Assembly (NCBI GenBank): GCA_022225965.2
Contig: JAKJXP020000052.1
Coordinates: 62,001 to 126,000 of the forward strand
Reading direction: 5' to 3'
From: Diatrype stigma
Taxonomy: Eukaryota > Ascomycota > Sordariomycetes > Xylariales > Diatrypaceae
Length of the DNA stretch: 64,000 bases
Positions 10,758 to 21,099 of this stretch are shown one piece after another. A program made the translations under genes and the position numbers. Within the stretch, counting starts at the first letter, position 1, and each line of letters starts with the position of its first letter. The notes beneath the pieces were generated by a model that was not told where the DNA came from, ran no database searches, and saw only the letters and a list, made by a program, of their open reading frames with translations.

Positions 10758-11820
10758 TGCTAGCAGTCTGTCGCGTAAGTAGTTGGATCGATGGAATTCC
10801 AACCCGTCAAAGCCATGAGAAGGTAAGGGAAGTTGCACTTCAACCTTCAGGAGGCGGTGCCATACTTATCTATGTATTGGCAAGGGACCCTGGAGCTTAT
10901 TCGGCAAGCTTAACTATTCGCCGAGAGGTTTATCGCGGGGTAGCTAACTTTGAGTAGCGAAGTGGGAAGCTCGCTGGACCCCTGTGACTTCTTGACAATA
11001 TCTTTCGAAAATCCCAGGGTCGTCATTGGCTACGTGAGGATACACAACCAGCATCGGCATCCCAATGGATATGACCCCAGGGGTCACAAGTCTAGAAGCT
11101 GCAGACAGGATTTGAAGTTGGCTGAGTAGCCAAGCGATGCCAAGTTGGGTTTACATGAAATAATTACCGATTTACTAGTCTACATCATACTCCGTGATAT
11201 ATTTCAGATATACGTTATTCGTTAGCCAGAATGACCTCGGGGTAAGCAAGACCAGGACCATTACGGCAGGCAACAAAGGCTCTTGACAACATCCCAAGCA
11301 CATCAAGAGGACCCTGAATTCCCTAAACAAAAACTTCACGGTCTCAAATTCCATTATTGTGCAAATCTACACAAGTTGGCGTTACGGGGCTTTCACTCGG
11401 CAATCCGACAACCGAAGCGAGAGTCTTTGTGCTTCGACAGTGCAGATAATAAGAATCCGGACTAAGACAGCGTGTACTACCAGGAAGCAATGTTACTGGT
11501 ATTTGTTGCGCGAAAACAAAGCGCATCGACGAGACAAGGCAATGTTAGCTACCAAGGCTGAATAATATTCAAAACCCAAGAAGTGCCTTGTTAGGAAGAA
11601 AGGGTATGTTTAAAACCAGCGCTTTGAACCTCAGAACCGTCCACCGTTTATGAGTGAAGTCCTATGGATATATATTCCTGTGCCAGAGCTCCGGTTTTGT
11701 AAAGTCCCACACTACCAACCATCACACACTTATACCATCAGCTCTACACCGCAGCTGCTAGATACCGCAAAACGTACCACCACAACCTACTTCAGGGATT
11801 CCATATACCACCCCATCAAA
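10758..11820. other. Divergent intergenic region
   Basis: No gene is seen. This region must hold the promoters of the permease (leftward) and the small membrane protein (rightward). A frame open from 11650 into the downstream gene lacks hydrophobic or conserved character upstream of 11821 and reads like 5' UTR. Confidence 0.5.
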
Positions 11821-12303
11821 ATGGTGCGGTTTCTGATTCCAGCCGCCCACGCGGCCATCGAGATAGACACTGAGCCCTTGGTGTACAGCATTCTCCAGTA
11901 CGCCAAAAGTTCGTTCGAGGGCGCCATCTTCTACTTGTTTGGAGAGGACCCCATCTTTTGGAGTACCGTTGCTATTAGCATCTCATTTTTCGCCGTCTGG
12001 AGCGTCTTCGTCGGCATCGCCCTGGTCCGCCAGTACGCCGACAGAGCTGCCATCCTGTATATGTCACAGCTCTGGCAAGCCATACAAGTCTTCTTGGTGG
12101 TCGCCCCTCTTGCTGCCGGCGCGTACGAGCCCCAATTGATCAGAGATGCTATCGTTGCTATAGGCATAGTCATTGCCAAACTCGGTGTGTATGGTTGCCT
12201 CGGGTTAGAACGGCTCCGTGAGAACAATCTATTCTCTGCCGCCTTTGTCGTGCTTTGCATACTTGCTTGCTTGAAAGCTGGGCGTTGGATCTTGACCCGC
12301 TAA
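11821..12303 (+). CDS. Small four-helix membrane protein, function unknown
   Basis: 160 aa from the ATG at 11821 (MVRFLIPAAHAAIEID). The same frame extends upstream to 11650, but that part looks untranslated (Tyr/Thr/Pro-rich, no domain). Four hydrophobic segments are visible: FWSTVAISISFFAVWSVFVG (about residues 42-65), AIQVFLVVAPLAAGA (about 83-98), AIVAIGIVIAKLGVYGCLGL (about 106-127) and AAFVVLCILACLKAG (about 138-153). A short cytosolic loop (VRQYADRAAILYMSQLW) sits between the first two. No family is recognised. The single exon and plausible codon use support a gene. It lies divergent to the permease, but no functional link is evident. Confidence 0.6.
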   Translation: MVRFLIPAAHAAIEIDTEPLVYSILQYAKSSFEGAIFYLFGEDPIFWSTVAISISFFAVWSVFVGIALVRQYADRAAILYMSQLWQAIQVFLVVAPLAAGAYEPQLIRDAIVAIGIVIAKLGVYGCLGLERLRENNLFSAAFVVLCILACLKAGRWILTR

Positions 12304-13115
12304 AAGGTACGTATTGATCAACCCGTACGTATTTCTTTCGTTGGCTATTGCACATACTGGTTGCCGTTGATACCATCCGCATCCTTCAGTCTGCGTCTTG
12401 CTTCTGTGGTTGTGGTTTCAACTCAAGCCTCCCGATACCAGCTATCCCATGCTGCGCATGCTACCGCTGAGTGTGGCGATTGATGTCCTTTGGTACACTC
12501 AGTGGTCGCTCTTCAAAGCTTATTTAACTTGTTTCTCAGTTGTTCGGAAGAACTCGTTCCAGTCGGATTTTGGAATGTTATTGGCTGGAAGACGTCAATA
12601 ACTAGGTAATGGCAATATAAATAGTTAGGACACCTTATAATCTTCTTGCCTTTGTAATTTGTGTCCTATGATAACGTTAGTCTTTTTCAATCGCATGATA
12701 AATCGACCCCTGACCCCTTAACGGTATGCGAAAATTGTTTCCATCGACGTATTCACTGACTCATATTATATTGCTGCCACTTACGTAACTGCGTCTCTTA
12801 AATGAAGAAAAAGATTCGGGCACGTGTCCTTGGTAACTGGAGCAAATGTCTGCCTAAACTCAGCTACAACATCCACCTCACGTGCCATACCTAAAACATC
12901 TATGTACTCAGAGGTGCGGTGACATCCGATTATCAAACACTTTTGTAAGGTTGCGGCTCTTTGGCCTTTGGTATAGTCTTGAGATAATTGCCTTTGGGGT
13001 GCTGTTTCCAGTTTGAACTGTACTTGTCTTCTGTATTTCAGCTATCTGTACATTTCAAGATACAGCTAGCCCGTTCTCTTTTCGCAGGCATCGAACAAGG
13101 GTGATAGCTAGGCGG
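12304..13115. other. Intergenic region
   Basis: AT-rich with only short frames. It lies downstream of both flanking genes, so it is expected to hold their 3' UTRs. No repeats or RNA gene recognised. Confidence 0.5.
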
Positions 13116-13565
13116 CTAGCCTCTTGGAAAGTATGGTGTTGAGCTGGGTGGTAGCGGCATCGGAACTGCGAATGGCGACGCGGCGGGCTGGGTGGTAGTA
13201 GGCGGGGGTACTTGCCGCATAGTCCCAACCAACCTCGCCCAAAGCTCTGAGGGGTCCCAGACACGCTTGATGTATGCTGCGGCAACGGCCGGGTTGCCAT
13301 AGATAAACTCCTCTCCTATCACCGAGCGTCCGACCCACGCTCTAGCCGCCTCAGCGGAATCGAAGATGATGATCATGCCTTGTGAGCTGCTACGCAGAGA
13401 GGTCATGTGGCTAGTCACTGGTAGCCACACCTGCCTGCCGTCGTCCTCCCACATGATGCGAGCCTCGGGGTTCTTGACCTGATACGCTTTTGCCTGACTT
13501 TCCGATCCGAACCAAATCTTGAATTCTCTCATCCGAAGGTCGAATTGTATGTCGAGTGTATCCAT
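13116..13565 (-). CDS. Hypothetical protein, possible single-domain fold with Pro-rich tail
   Basis: A single-exon 149 aa frame. Residues 1-100 look like a compact alpha/beta domain: alternating hydrophobics in FKIWFG, the segment GMIIIFDSAEAARAWV, then YGNPAVAAAYIKRVWD. The pattern recalls RRM-like folds but no RNP motif is present. The last 40 residues are Pro/Thr-rich and probably disordered (VPPPTTTQPAA). GC content is above the flanks, which supports coding. No family is recognised. An upstream frame at 13529-13783 is AT-rich and not convincing. Confidence 0.5.
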   Translation of the reverse strand: MDTLDIQFDLRMREFKIWFGSESQAKAYQVKNPEARIMWEDDGRQVWLPVTSHMTSLRSSSQGMIIIFDSAEAARAWVGRSVIGEEFIYGNPAVAAAYIKRVWDPSELWARLVGTMRQVPPPTTTQPAASPFAVPMPLPPSSTPYFPRG

Positions 13566-14165
13566 ATCCAGTTATCGCTGAGACATAAAAATATAGTTTG
13601 GATTATGCGGCGGTCTGAAAAATGACAGACTAGTCTATGACATATGGATGATGTAAGAGGTCCTAGTAGGTTAATAATGAACTTATTGTCGAATGTATAT
13701 TCAAGGATTGAACATAATAGAAAGCCGGCTCTCAGCTGGGTTACTAATCGAGGTGTATTTAGTTTCATGATCGTAAAAGACATGTAATGTATATTTTTTT
13801 AAATAGGTAGTTGATATAAACCAACGGCTAGGCTCCCTAATAAATTTCGTAAAGCCCTACCTTCCAAGGCAGATTTTCTTCCAAAAGTACCTGCTAACAT
13901 CGGGTTCTATTGGTCGCATAGTTTGGGTGAGGCCGGGCACTGTCATGCATTGCAACGTCGACATTTTTCAGTCAGATGCTCCGCCTTGTTCTTAGGAACC
14001 GTATGCTTCTCCAGACTCAGCCCCTTCTTGGTGGGCTGTGTGAAGTCATAATGTCAAGTAATTCTGAATAAATACATTTACTCAAAATCAACAAGTCAAT
14101 CAGTCAGACACACATTCGCGACTCAACGAACAGAGACAAGCTGATAATCAGAACACTGAGTAGTT
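13566..14165. other. Divergent intergenic region
   Basis: AT-rich spacer (notably 13590-13830) between the leftward hypothetical gene and the rightward DUF6594 gene. No gene seen. Confidence 0.5.
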
Positions 14166-15640
14166 ATGGACTTAGGAGATCTCGAAAGGGGTATTCGCGG
14201 TGTTGGCGGAAACGGGCATAGTAAGTCAATGTCATGCGTATGCTCACATAATTCTTGCTAAATATCAGCTCAGGTTCAGTCACCGTGGCGAGTTCGAGAC
14301 CCGGAACAAGTGATGACGGCGTGGATTTGGATTCTACCCGAGGCACCGGGACTAGTCTGCAGAGTAGGCCTATCAGTCAGGCTGTAAGTCTTACGAGCGA
14401 CCATCTGCATCATAGCAACACATTTACTGCTTCTCAGCCGGGCCCAGTAAGGCCCAACAATGGCCACGAAGTTCGGGATCCCACTATTCCACCAGGCCAC
14501 GGCGCGCCTGGTACGCGAACGGATTCGATCCGTCACGTTCAGCTCAGCGATGGTAAGTATTATACCACGCCGTTTAGACGATGATCATCAGGACAAGCAA
14601 CAATGCTAACAACCCAACCTAGAGTCTGAGAGCGACAAGAATATTGAGGCTTGGGTCAGGCAACTACACCGGCAGGACATATTCGAGGTGTTCTCTGACG
14701 CCGAATTGAATACTAGCTATGGCTTGTCGTCCATTAACCAAAGAGAGATGACTTCAAAAGCAGCACCTCTACTTCTACCGCGCCAGTGGATAGGCATGTT
14801 CAAGCTGATACTGCGCATCCGGAACGCGGTTTCGCACAAAGTTCGATCGCAACCATCAAACCTGGAGCAGGAAACGGCTTCTCCTGCTGCTGTTGCTGGG
14901 GCCGGGGTCCATGTGAAGCTTAATCTGGCAGGGTTGCACCGCATGCGCATGCGCAAGCTGCAGATGAAGCTCGCGCGGGTCATTCTCCACATGCGGTACG
15001 GCGAAGAAGAACCGGCCGGCTGGGAGCGTCTGCTCGACGAATATAGTAGGTAATAACAATAAAAAGCTAAGACGTCGGGGTTTAGCCACATAATAGTCCT
15101 ACTAATAACAGCGTTGGTTTCCCAACAACAACAGTCGACGCCGTGCGACACCACGACTTCATCCGCTCCTGCGTCGACCGGGGTTTGCAGGACCCGTTCG
15201 TGGTACTGACGCAACGGCGCCTCGACGCCGACGTGCTGCAGGGGCTACTCCGCGAGGTGCCCCGCCACAAGCGGATACCGGACGGGCTGCACGGCACCTC
15301 GGGCGCCGGCCACCCCGTAGCGTTCGGGAAGCCCCTGGAGAAGGAGCCCCAGGCGATCGGCGGCACGCGGTACGTGATGTCGCAGAGGGCCAAGTTCGAG
15401 GCCTTCCGGGGCCGGCTGGCCATGGCGCTGGTGGGCGGCGCGTTCCTCGTCGGGCCGATGTGGCTAATGGTGCTGCGGGACGACCTCTACACGTCGCTCG
15501 TCTCGACGTCGGCGTTCGTGTTCGCCTGGGGCCTTGTCATGGCGTGGCGGCTCGACAGGCCGATGAACGTGCTGGCGGTGACGGCGGCCTACGCCGCGGT
15601 GCTGGTGGTGTTCGTCGGTTCGAACCCGATCTCTTCGTAG
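14166..15640 (+). CDS. DUF6594-type fungal membrane protein
   Basis: Four exons, 14166-14220, 14274-14552, 14623-15045 and 15135-15640, with introns of 53, 70 and 89 bp, give 420 aa with all phases consistent. The family signature is visible. A helical segment WVRQLHRQDIFEVFSDAELN is followed by basic HRMRMRKLQMKLARVILHMRYG. The splice at 15045/15135 rebuilds LLDEYIDAVRHHDFIRSC, the usual core of DUF6594. The C-terminus has three hydrophobic spans (LAMALVGGAFLVGPMWLMVL, LVSTSAFVFAWGLVMAW, VLAVTAAYAAVLVVFVG). The family is widespread and expanded in filamentous ascomycetes and its function is unknown. The first 150 residues are Ser/Thr/Gly-rich and low complexity. The internal donor GTAGGT at 15046 was preferred over GTAATA at 15050 because only it keeps frame. 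Confidence 0.82.
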
Positions 15641-16664
15641 CCGATTGTTGAGTCTCCGTCCGTGATAACCGATGAAGGCCTAACCAAGAATTGGCCTAGC
15701 CTATGCGGTTCGGAAGGCATCAAGCCTCTTCTCCGCATAACATCGGCTACTATTACTATCTGGTTATTGTTTTCGTGTGAAGGAAGGGTTGGCATTCCGT
15801 AATAACTCATCCTCCCATCATGGGGTATCTCCAACGCTCTCGTCATGCTGCCTCCGCCTTATTACTGTAACTGGTTGGTCAACAATCGGATAAGGCTCCT
15901 GGCTGCCGATTCAGATAATACATTACGTTATTCGGTGTATCCATGTAGTCTAGTTTAACCTGAATCGCGGCTCTAGACTAGTCCGCCCCCTTGGATCTGG
16001 GCCCCCCTGAGTTGGGGAAGAGGGTCGGGCCCCTTCGGCCCCTTAGATATGGATATCTCTAGTGGTGAAAGATCTACTCAGCTGTCGTCGGAATTTGTCT
16101 TACGAAATTCGCATGACAGTCTGGAGGCGGTTTTAGCGTTAAATTCCCCCAGACTACCATCAGCATAAACGGCTCTAACAGTTCAAAATCTACCTATTCG
16201 GGTGCTAAATACCGACCTTAGTGAACACCAACACGCGACGGATCGTCTTATCGGCAGAGGCGCGGCCCTACCGTTCCCACCCTTTCCTCGTCGCCCCGAC
16301 TGACCAACCGGGGTGCCTGGGCAGACCTGTGATCTTCGGAAGTTGCTTATCTACGATGGGCCGCTATATTGGCCCTGTTCATGGTAGTGGTAGCCATGAA
16401 CGAATCGCACCGCAGATGATGATCGAGTCGCGGCTTGGCTCTCACTTTTGCATTGTGGCGCTTCGGCGCTAGCACTCAGATGAACCATGTAAGCCCATGA
16501 CATGATATAATAGCTGATAGCAGTTGGTAGTAACACAAAGCCAAGCAACTAGTTGCCATGGCTCGGCAATATAGATAAATACCGGCTGCGACCCCAACTC
16601 GTGGAACTCTTCGTGGAACTCGAGCGTCTTCATTACCTAGATCGATCCGTACGACATCGGAACT
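15641..16664. other. Intergenic region with inverted repeats
   Basis: No gene seen. It contains GC-rich palindromic stretches around 15985-16050 and an inverted repeat AGTCTGG/CCAGACT (about 16119-16157) that could form a hairpin. The second permease's promoter must lie in the right part. Confidence 0.45.
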
Positions 16665-18619
16665 ATGGATGCCACAGACAAGCAGAAGGACAGGCTGACG
16701 CCGGTCCAAACTCCGACATCCTACGACGGCGGCGAGGGCATCGTCACCTCTATCGGAGCTGAGCTTCATGGGCACCACGAGACGAAGAGAGGCTTGAGTC
16801 CGCGCCATGTGCAGCTCATGGCGATTGGAGGGTCGATCGGGACAGGTTTATGGGTGAGTTGCGTTATCTACCAAATCCTAGCCAACATCTTTTACGATCC
16901 AATCATGGAAGATGTTGGCCTGGCATCTGCTTACTGGACCGACAACCGTCCGGAGCAGCGTCCGACAACCGAAAGACAGCGGGCTAACCATTCATAAAAC
17001 AATAGGTCGGAATCGGCAGCGTGCTCAGCAAATCGGGACCGCTCTCCCTGGTGCTCGGCTACGCCTTCTGGGGCCTTTTGTTCGTGTGGCCGCTGAACTT
17101 GTGCGTGGCAGAGATGTGCGCGTACCTTCCCGTGAAGGGGACGCTGTTCGAATTGGCGTCGCGGTTCGTAGACCCGGCGCTAGGGTTCGCCATGGGATGG
17201 ACGTACTTCCTGGCGGGAGCGATGCTGGTATGCGTCGAGTACTCAGCTGTGTCGGCCGTAATGGAGTACTGGGTTCCCACAACACAGGTGAACGCGGCGG
17301 CGTGGGTGGCGTGCGCCATGGCCGTCTGTATCTTTCTCAACGTCGTCGCCGTGCGCTGGTACGGCGAGTCCGAGTTCGTCATGGCCTCCACCAAGGTCCT
17401 GCTCCTCTTCGGCCTCTGCTTCCTGACCCTCGTCACCATGTGCGGTGGCAACCCAGCCAAGGACGCCTACGGCTTCCGCAACTGGAACGCGGGCGCCATG
17501 CACGAGTATTATACCGACGGCGCCACTGGCCGCTTCCTCGGCTGGTGGGAGGTCGTCATCTACGCCGCCTTCACCATCGCCGGCCCGGATATGATCGCGT
17601 TAGCGGCGGGTGAAATACAGAACCCACGACGAACCATCCCACGCATCGCGAGCCTCATTTTCTACCGCCTAGTCGGGTTTTACATCGTCGGTGTGCTGTG
17701 TGTCGGCATCATCTGCTCGTCGCGCGACCCGGGCTTGCTGGGCGCTATCGACAGCGGCGCGTCGTCGGCCGCGGCATCCCCCTGGGTCATCGGCATCAGT
17801 AACCTCGGCATCACGGGCCTGCCGCATCTGATCAACGCTCTCATTCTGCTGTCGGGCTTGTCGTGCGGAAATGCTTACCTCTACTCCACCTCGCGGACGC
17901 TGTACGGTCTTGCTCAAGGTACTTATTGCCCCCTTTTCTTTTCGCATGTGCCTGCTTCACAACCCCACCATGTCTACATCCCCCCCAGGTACGAATGCGA
18001 ACTACAAAGAATATAACGCTAACAGTGCCACATAGACGGGCAAGCACCGAAGATTTTCGCTAGATGCACGAAGGCCGGCGTTCCCATTTACGCCGTGGGC
18101 GCTGTCAGTCTGGTCACCTGCATCACATTCCTGGTATCCTCCAACTCGGCTGTCGAGGTCTTCTTCTGGTTCGTTGATCTGACGACGACCGCGCTCGTCA
18201 TGACCTACACATTTATGATCATCGCCTACATCGGCTTCTACCATGCTCGGAAAGCGCAGGGCCTTGACCCGGCCACGCTGCCTTACCGCGCCCCCTGGGC
18301 GCCTTACAGCGCATATCTCGCGCTGGTTCTCGGCATCTTGATGCTCTTGTTTGTCGGCTATGACGGCTTTGTGCCGTTTGACGTCCGCGGCTTTATAACC
18401 AACTACTTCGGGCTTGCTTGGGGTGTTTTCATGTTCTTCCTTTGGAAGATTGTCAAGCGCACAAGCCTCATCAAATCCATCGATGTAGATTTGGTATCTG
18501 GAAAGCAGGTGTGTGATTATGAGTGTAGGAAGTGGGAAGAAGGTGGTATCGAAGAGAATGAGAAGCGGAGGCTCGCAGAAATGAGCTTTGGGAAAAGATG
18601 TTGGGAAAGGATTTGGTAA
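16665..18619 (+). CDS. Amino-acid permease (APC superfamily), second copy type
   Basis: Three exons (16665-16853, 17006-17918, 18036-18619) with introns of 152 and 117 bp give 561 aa. Phases close and the splices rebuild IGTGLWVGIGSVLSK and LYGLAQDGQAPKIFAR. Family marks include MAIGGSIGTGLW, VAEMCAYLPVKGTLFELASRFVDPALGF, AGEIQNPRRTIPRIASLIFYR and CGNAYLYSTSRTLYGLA. There are about 12 transmembrane segments, with hydrophilic N- and C-tails. It should import amino acids at the plasma membrane; the substrate is unknown. It is clearly a paralogue, not a recent duplicate, of the permease at 8.9-10.8 kb: the helix signatures are shared, but intron positions and most residues differ. Confidence 0.92.
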
Positions 18620-18889
18620 AGGGGTTTACCGTATGTTTAGCCAGCATTGCGTTCGGATCTACTGTATACCACCATCTCGATAGACCGTGTTTCATACTCC
18701 TTTTCATGATAGACTAGCCATGATGGTGTTCTGGGACAAGCCACCAACCCTGTCCTTCCAGCAATACTATATACTTGACGCTCCGCCTTATCCGGAGGTC
18801 ATAAAGCTCACCATATGAGAATAGCTCACGTTGCTGCTTAGATATGAGTGAGACAGACCCCGTGCGTAGGACTCGTATACATCGTGACC

Positions 18890-20015
18890 TCAAAGAGGCG
18901 GCCCAAAAGGATCGGCACCATTAGAGGCAACTTTCCGCCTCTTGATCTCACGTTCCGGGTCAACTATACTACCGCCAAACACATCGCCGTCGTCTTTCAG
19001 ACTCGGTTTCGGCTTGGGTTTGGGTTTTTGCAGGGCTTGCTCCCGTTTAGCTTTCTGGAGAGCAACGAGGTCAATCCGGTCCGGATCTCGACACTTCTTG
19101 AGCTTTCTGATCAGCGGTTTGATGACCGCGTTGCTTTCTTGCTGTTGCGCCTGTTAGAGATCTGCGTGTACGATGGTCAATATATGAGAAGCCACTTACT
19201 GTGCCCCAGTAATTACCCATCTTTTCGGGGGGTTCTTTCATCAGCATGTCCTTACAACTCTCGATGACATTCAGAGCCTTCTCCTTAGCTGCTTCGCCTT
19301 GTCCCGCGAAGGCCTCTCTCATTATGCGCTCTACCAACCCTTCATCCGCAATGGCCAACGACGCCAGCATGATCTGGCTAGGTGTGTAGTGGAAATATGC
19401 ATCCGTGACGAGTGGACTAAACTTGAGGATATCCCTAGCTTTCCTATGACTTCGATTGATCCGGTCATCATCAAAGTCGCCCAGTCTTCTCAATTCCATC
19501 ACAGCCCCCTCCAAAGCGCGGTATGGATGCCTAACATCGAAGGCGAATCGTATGCCCTGGCACAGGATATATTCGGCTGCTAGGATCTCTTCGCCTGTCG
19601 TCTTGGGGAATTTCTCCGCGAACTTGGATAGTCGCATGTAATAGCCTTCCGCTTTGCAACCAAAGAAGAGACAGGTTTTCAGCAGTTCGGTCGGCGGGTA
19701 GGTCATGATGGAATTGGTTATGTAGAACCGCCGCAGGAGGGTGGCAGCTGTTGCCTGGATGTCTGTAGGGAGGTTGCAAAACGCGGCAGCGCGCAACAGC
19801 TCAACGGTGTAGAACGTCAAGAGCGTAGACTCTTCAGCGGGCGTCAGAAACTCGGGTAAGGGATCGACAGGAGGCGAGGCTGCTCGCAAGCGGTTGGTAA
19901 TATGTGTTTGCGCAAGGCTATTGGCCTTCTCACGAAGGGATGAGAGGTGGGAAAGAGTAAAAGACCACAATCGGTATTGGGTCGATTGGCGGTAGCGCTC
20001 ATCTTCGGTCGCCAT
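18890..20015 (-). CDS. CCL1: Cyclin H homologue, TFIIH/CAK subunit (Ccl1-like)
   Basis: Two exons, 20015-19200 and 19150-18890, with a 49 bp GTAAGT...CAG intron, give 358 aa. The cyclin H subunit pairs with the Cdk7/Kin28 kinase in TFIIH, phosphorylating the RNA polymerase II tail. The start MATEDERYRQSTQYRLWSFT is the typical N-terminal helix (the YRxSTQ and W-F pattern of cyclin H). The first cyclin box covers about residues 60-165 (LLRRFYITNSIMTYPP, CLFFGCKAEGYYMRLSKFAEKF, GEEILAAEYILCQGIRFAFDVRHPYRALEGAV). A second, shorter box follows to about 255. Exon 2 encodes a basic, Pro/Lys-rich tail (KPKPKPKPS, EIKRRKVAS), probably with a nuclear signal. Reading through the intron gives an alternative end, but the spliced frame is far more basic and nuclear-like. 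Confidence 0.88.
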
Positions 20016-21099
20016 TGTCGGGTCGTATCCCAGCTGAGGTTGGGCTTCAGATGTCGTGATACTTGAATGGAGGGATGATTGTCGATGGCGGATGGTAGTT
20101 GGCGGTTCGTGTTGAGCCCTTGTTCTACGTACGAACTAGAGTGCGTTTTTGACTAATAAGAGTTACCTATTAGGAAATCTAGGTAGCACCTGCAGCCGAG
20201 AAAGACGACGTAATTACCGAACTACCACGTTGTAAGTAGGCATTTGCTGTTTTTGCAAGAACAAGAATGTTTGTTGCGAGCTCGTTCGTCATTGTAGAAT
20301 GAGATAAGACAGACAGTTCGATGTACCTGATAAGGAGGAGCTGCCAGGGATCGATACCAGCACTGTGTCGCCCTGGACAAATACCCATTGTACGCACAGT
20401 GCCTCCATCACTTCCTTCCACCCTGCCAACTTCTGCCGCCTGCGAAGTGATAATATAACGCCCTCATCAACATTGCCGTCAATCTGGTCAATCGTTAATC
20501 GTCCATCACCATCTTCTCCTTCTCTAGCCTAGACGCTTCAAGTTCCCTATGCACAGCTTGCTCTAGACTATGGCTGTATGGGCCAATTTGTAAAATATAG
20601 GTAGGTAGGTAAAGCTTTATACACCACTCACGACCTGGCTTCCGTAATTCCCATAACGTCCGGGGCGGCGGTATTCAAGCGCCGACCTGGCTGGGAAAGT
20701 GCTCCCATGGACGTTTTGCACCTATTGAAAGGCTGCCAGTACGATTCAGAGAAGGTCTCAACCCATGAACACTCAAGAGAGCACTTTCCCGGCCTTGCAA
20801 GGGGGCACTTTCCCAGCCAAGTCGACTTTTAAATACCGCCGCCCCGGACGCCATGAGAGTTACGGAAGTCACGCCAACAGGTCTCAACCCGTAAACGTCC
20901 ATGAGAGAGCACTTTCCAAACCAGGTCGATACTCTGAGTCCTACTATTTGCACCTTACTTTCCACACTTTACTTTCTAGTGCCAAGTGCCAAGGCCCTGC
21001 CGAAATGTGCTGGCCACCCTCTTACACTCATAACCCCCTTGTGAATAACCCCAACAATATACAATTTCGAATAGAAAGTAGCATGTATTTAATAGGGCT
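20016..21099. other. Intergenic region containing an inverted-repeat element
   Basis: Between CCL1 (its promoter lies just right of 20015) and the 3' end of the flavin monooxygenase. No gene seen. The region is dominated by the inverted-repeat element at 20639-20868 and its partial outer copies to about 20925. A GGTAGGTAGGTA run sits at about 20599. Confidence 0.6.
20639..20868. mobile_element. MITE-like element with 68 bp terminal inverted repeats
   Basis: The left arm (20639-20706) and right arm (20801-20868) are inverted copies differing at 10 of 68 positions. Nine of those differences are transitions. Arms start CTTCCGTAA and carry the invariant block CGTCCGGGGCGGCGGTATT. The internal part is 94 bp with no coding capacity. 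A direct-repeat segment beginning GGTCTCAACCC occurs inside (about 20754) and again just outside (about 20880), the latter followed by another inverted piece of the arm (to about 20925). No clear target-site duplication abuts the arms. This suggests a non-autonomous DNA transposon, or a nested pair. Confidence 0.6.

Noticed and set aside
12398..12601. 67 aa plus-strand frame after the small membrane protein
   Set aside because: Short, AT-rich and with no motif or bias; likely 3' UTR.
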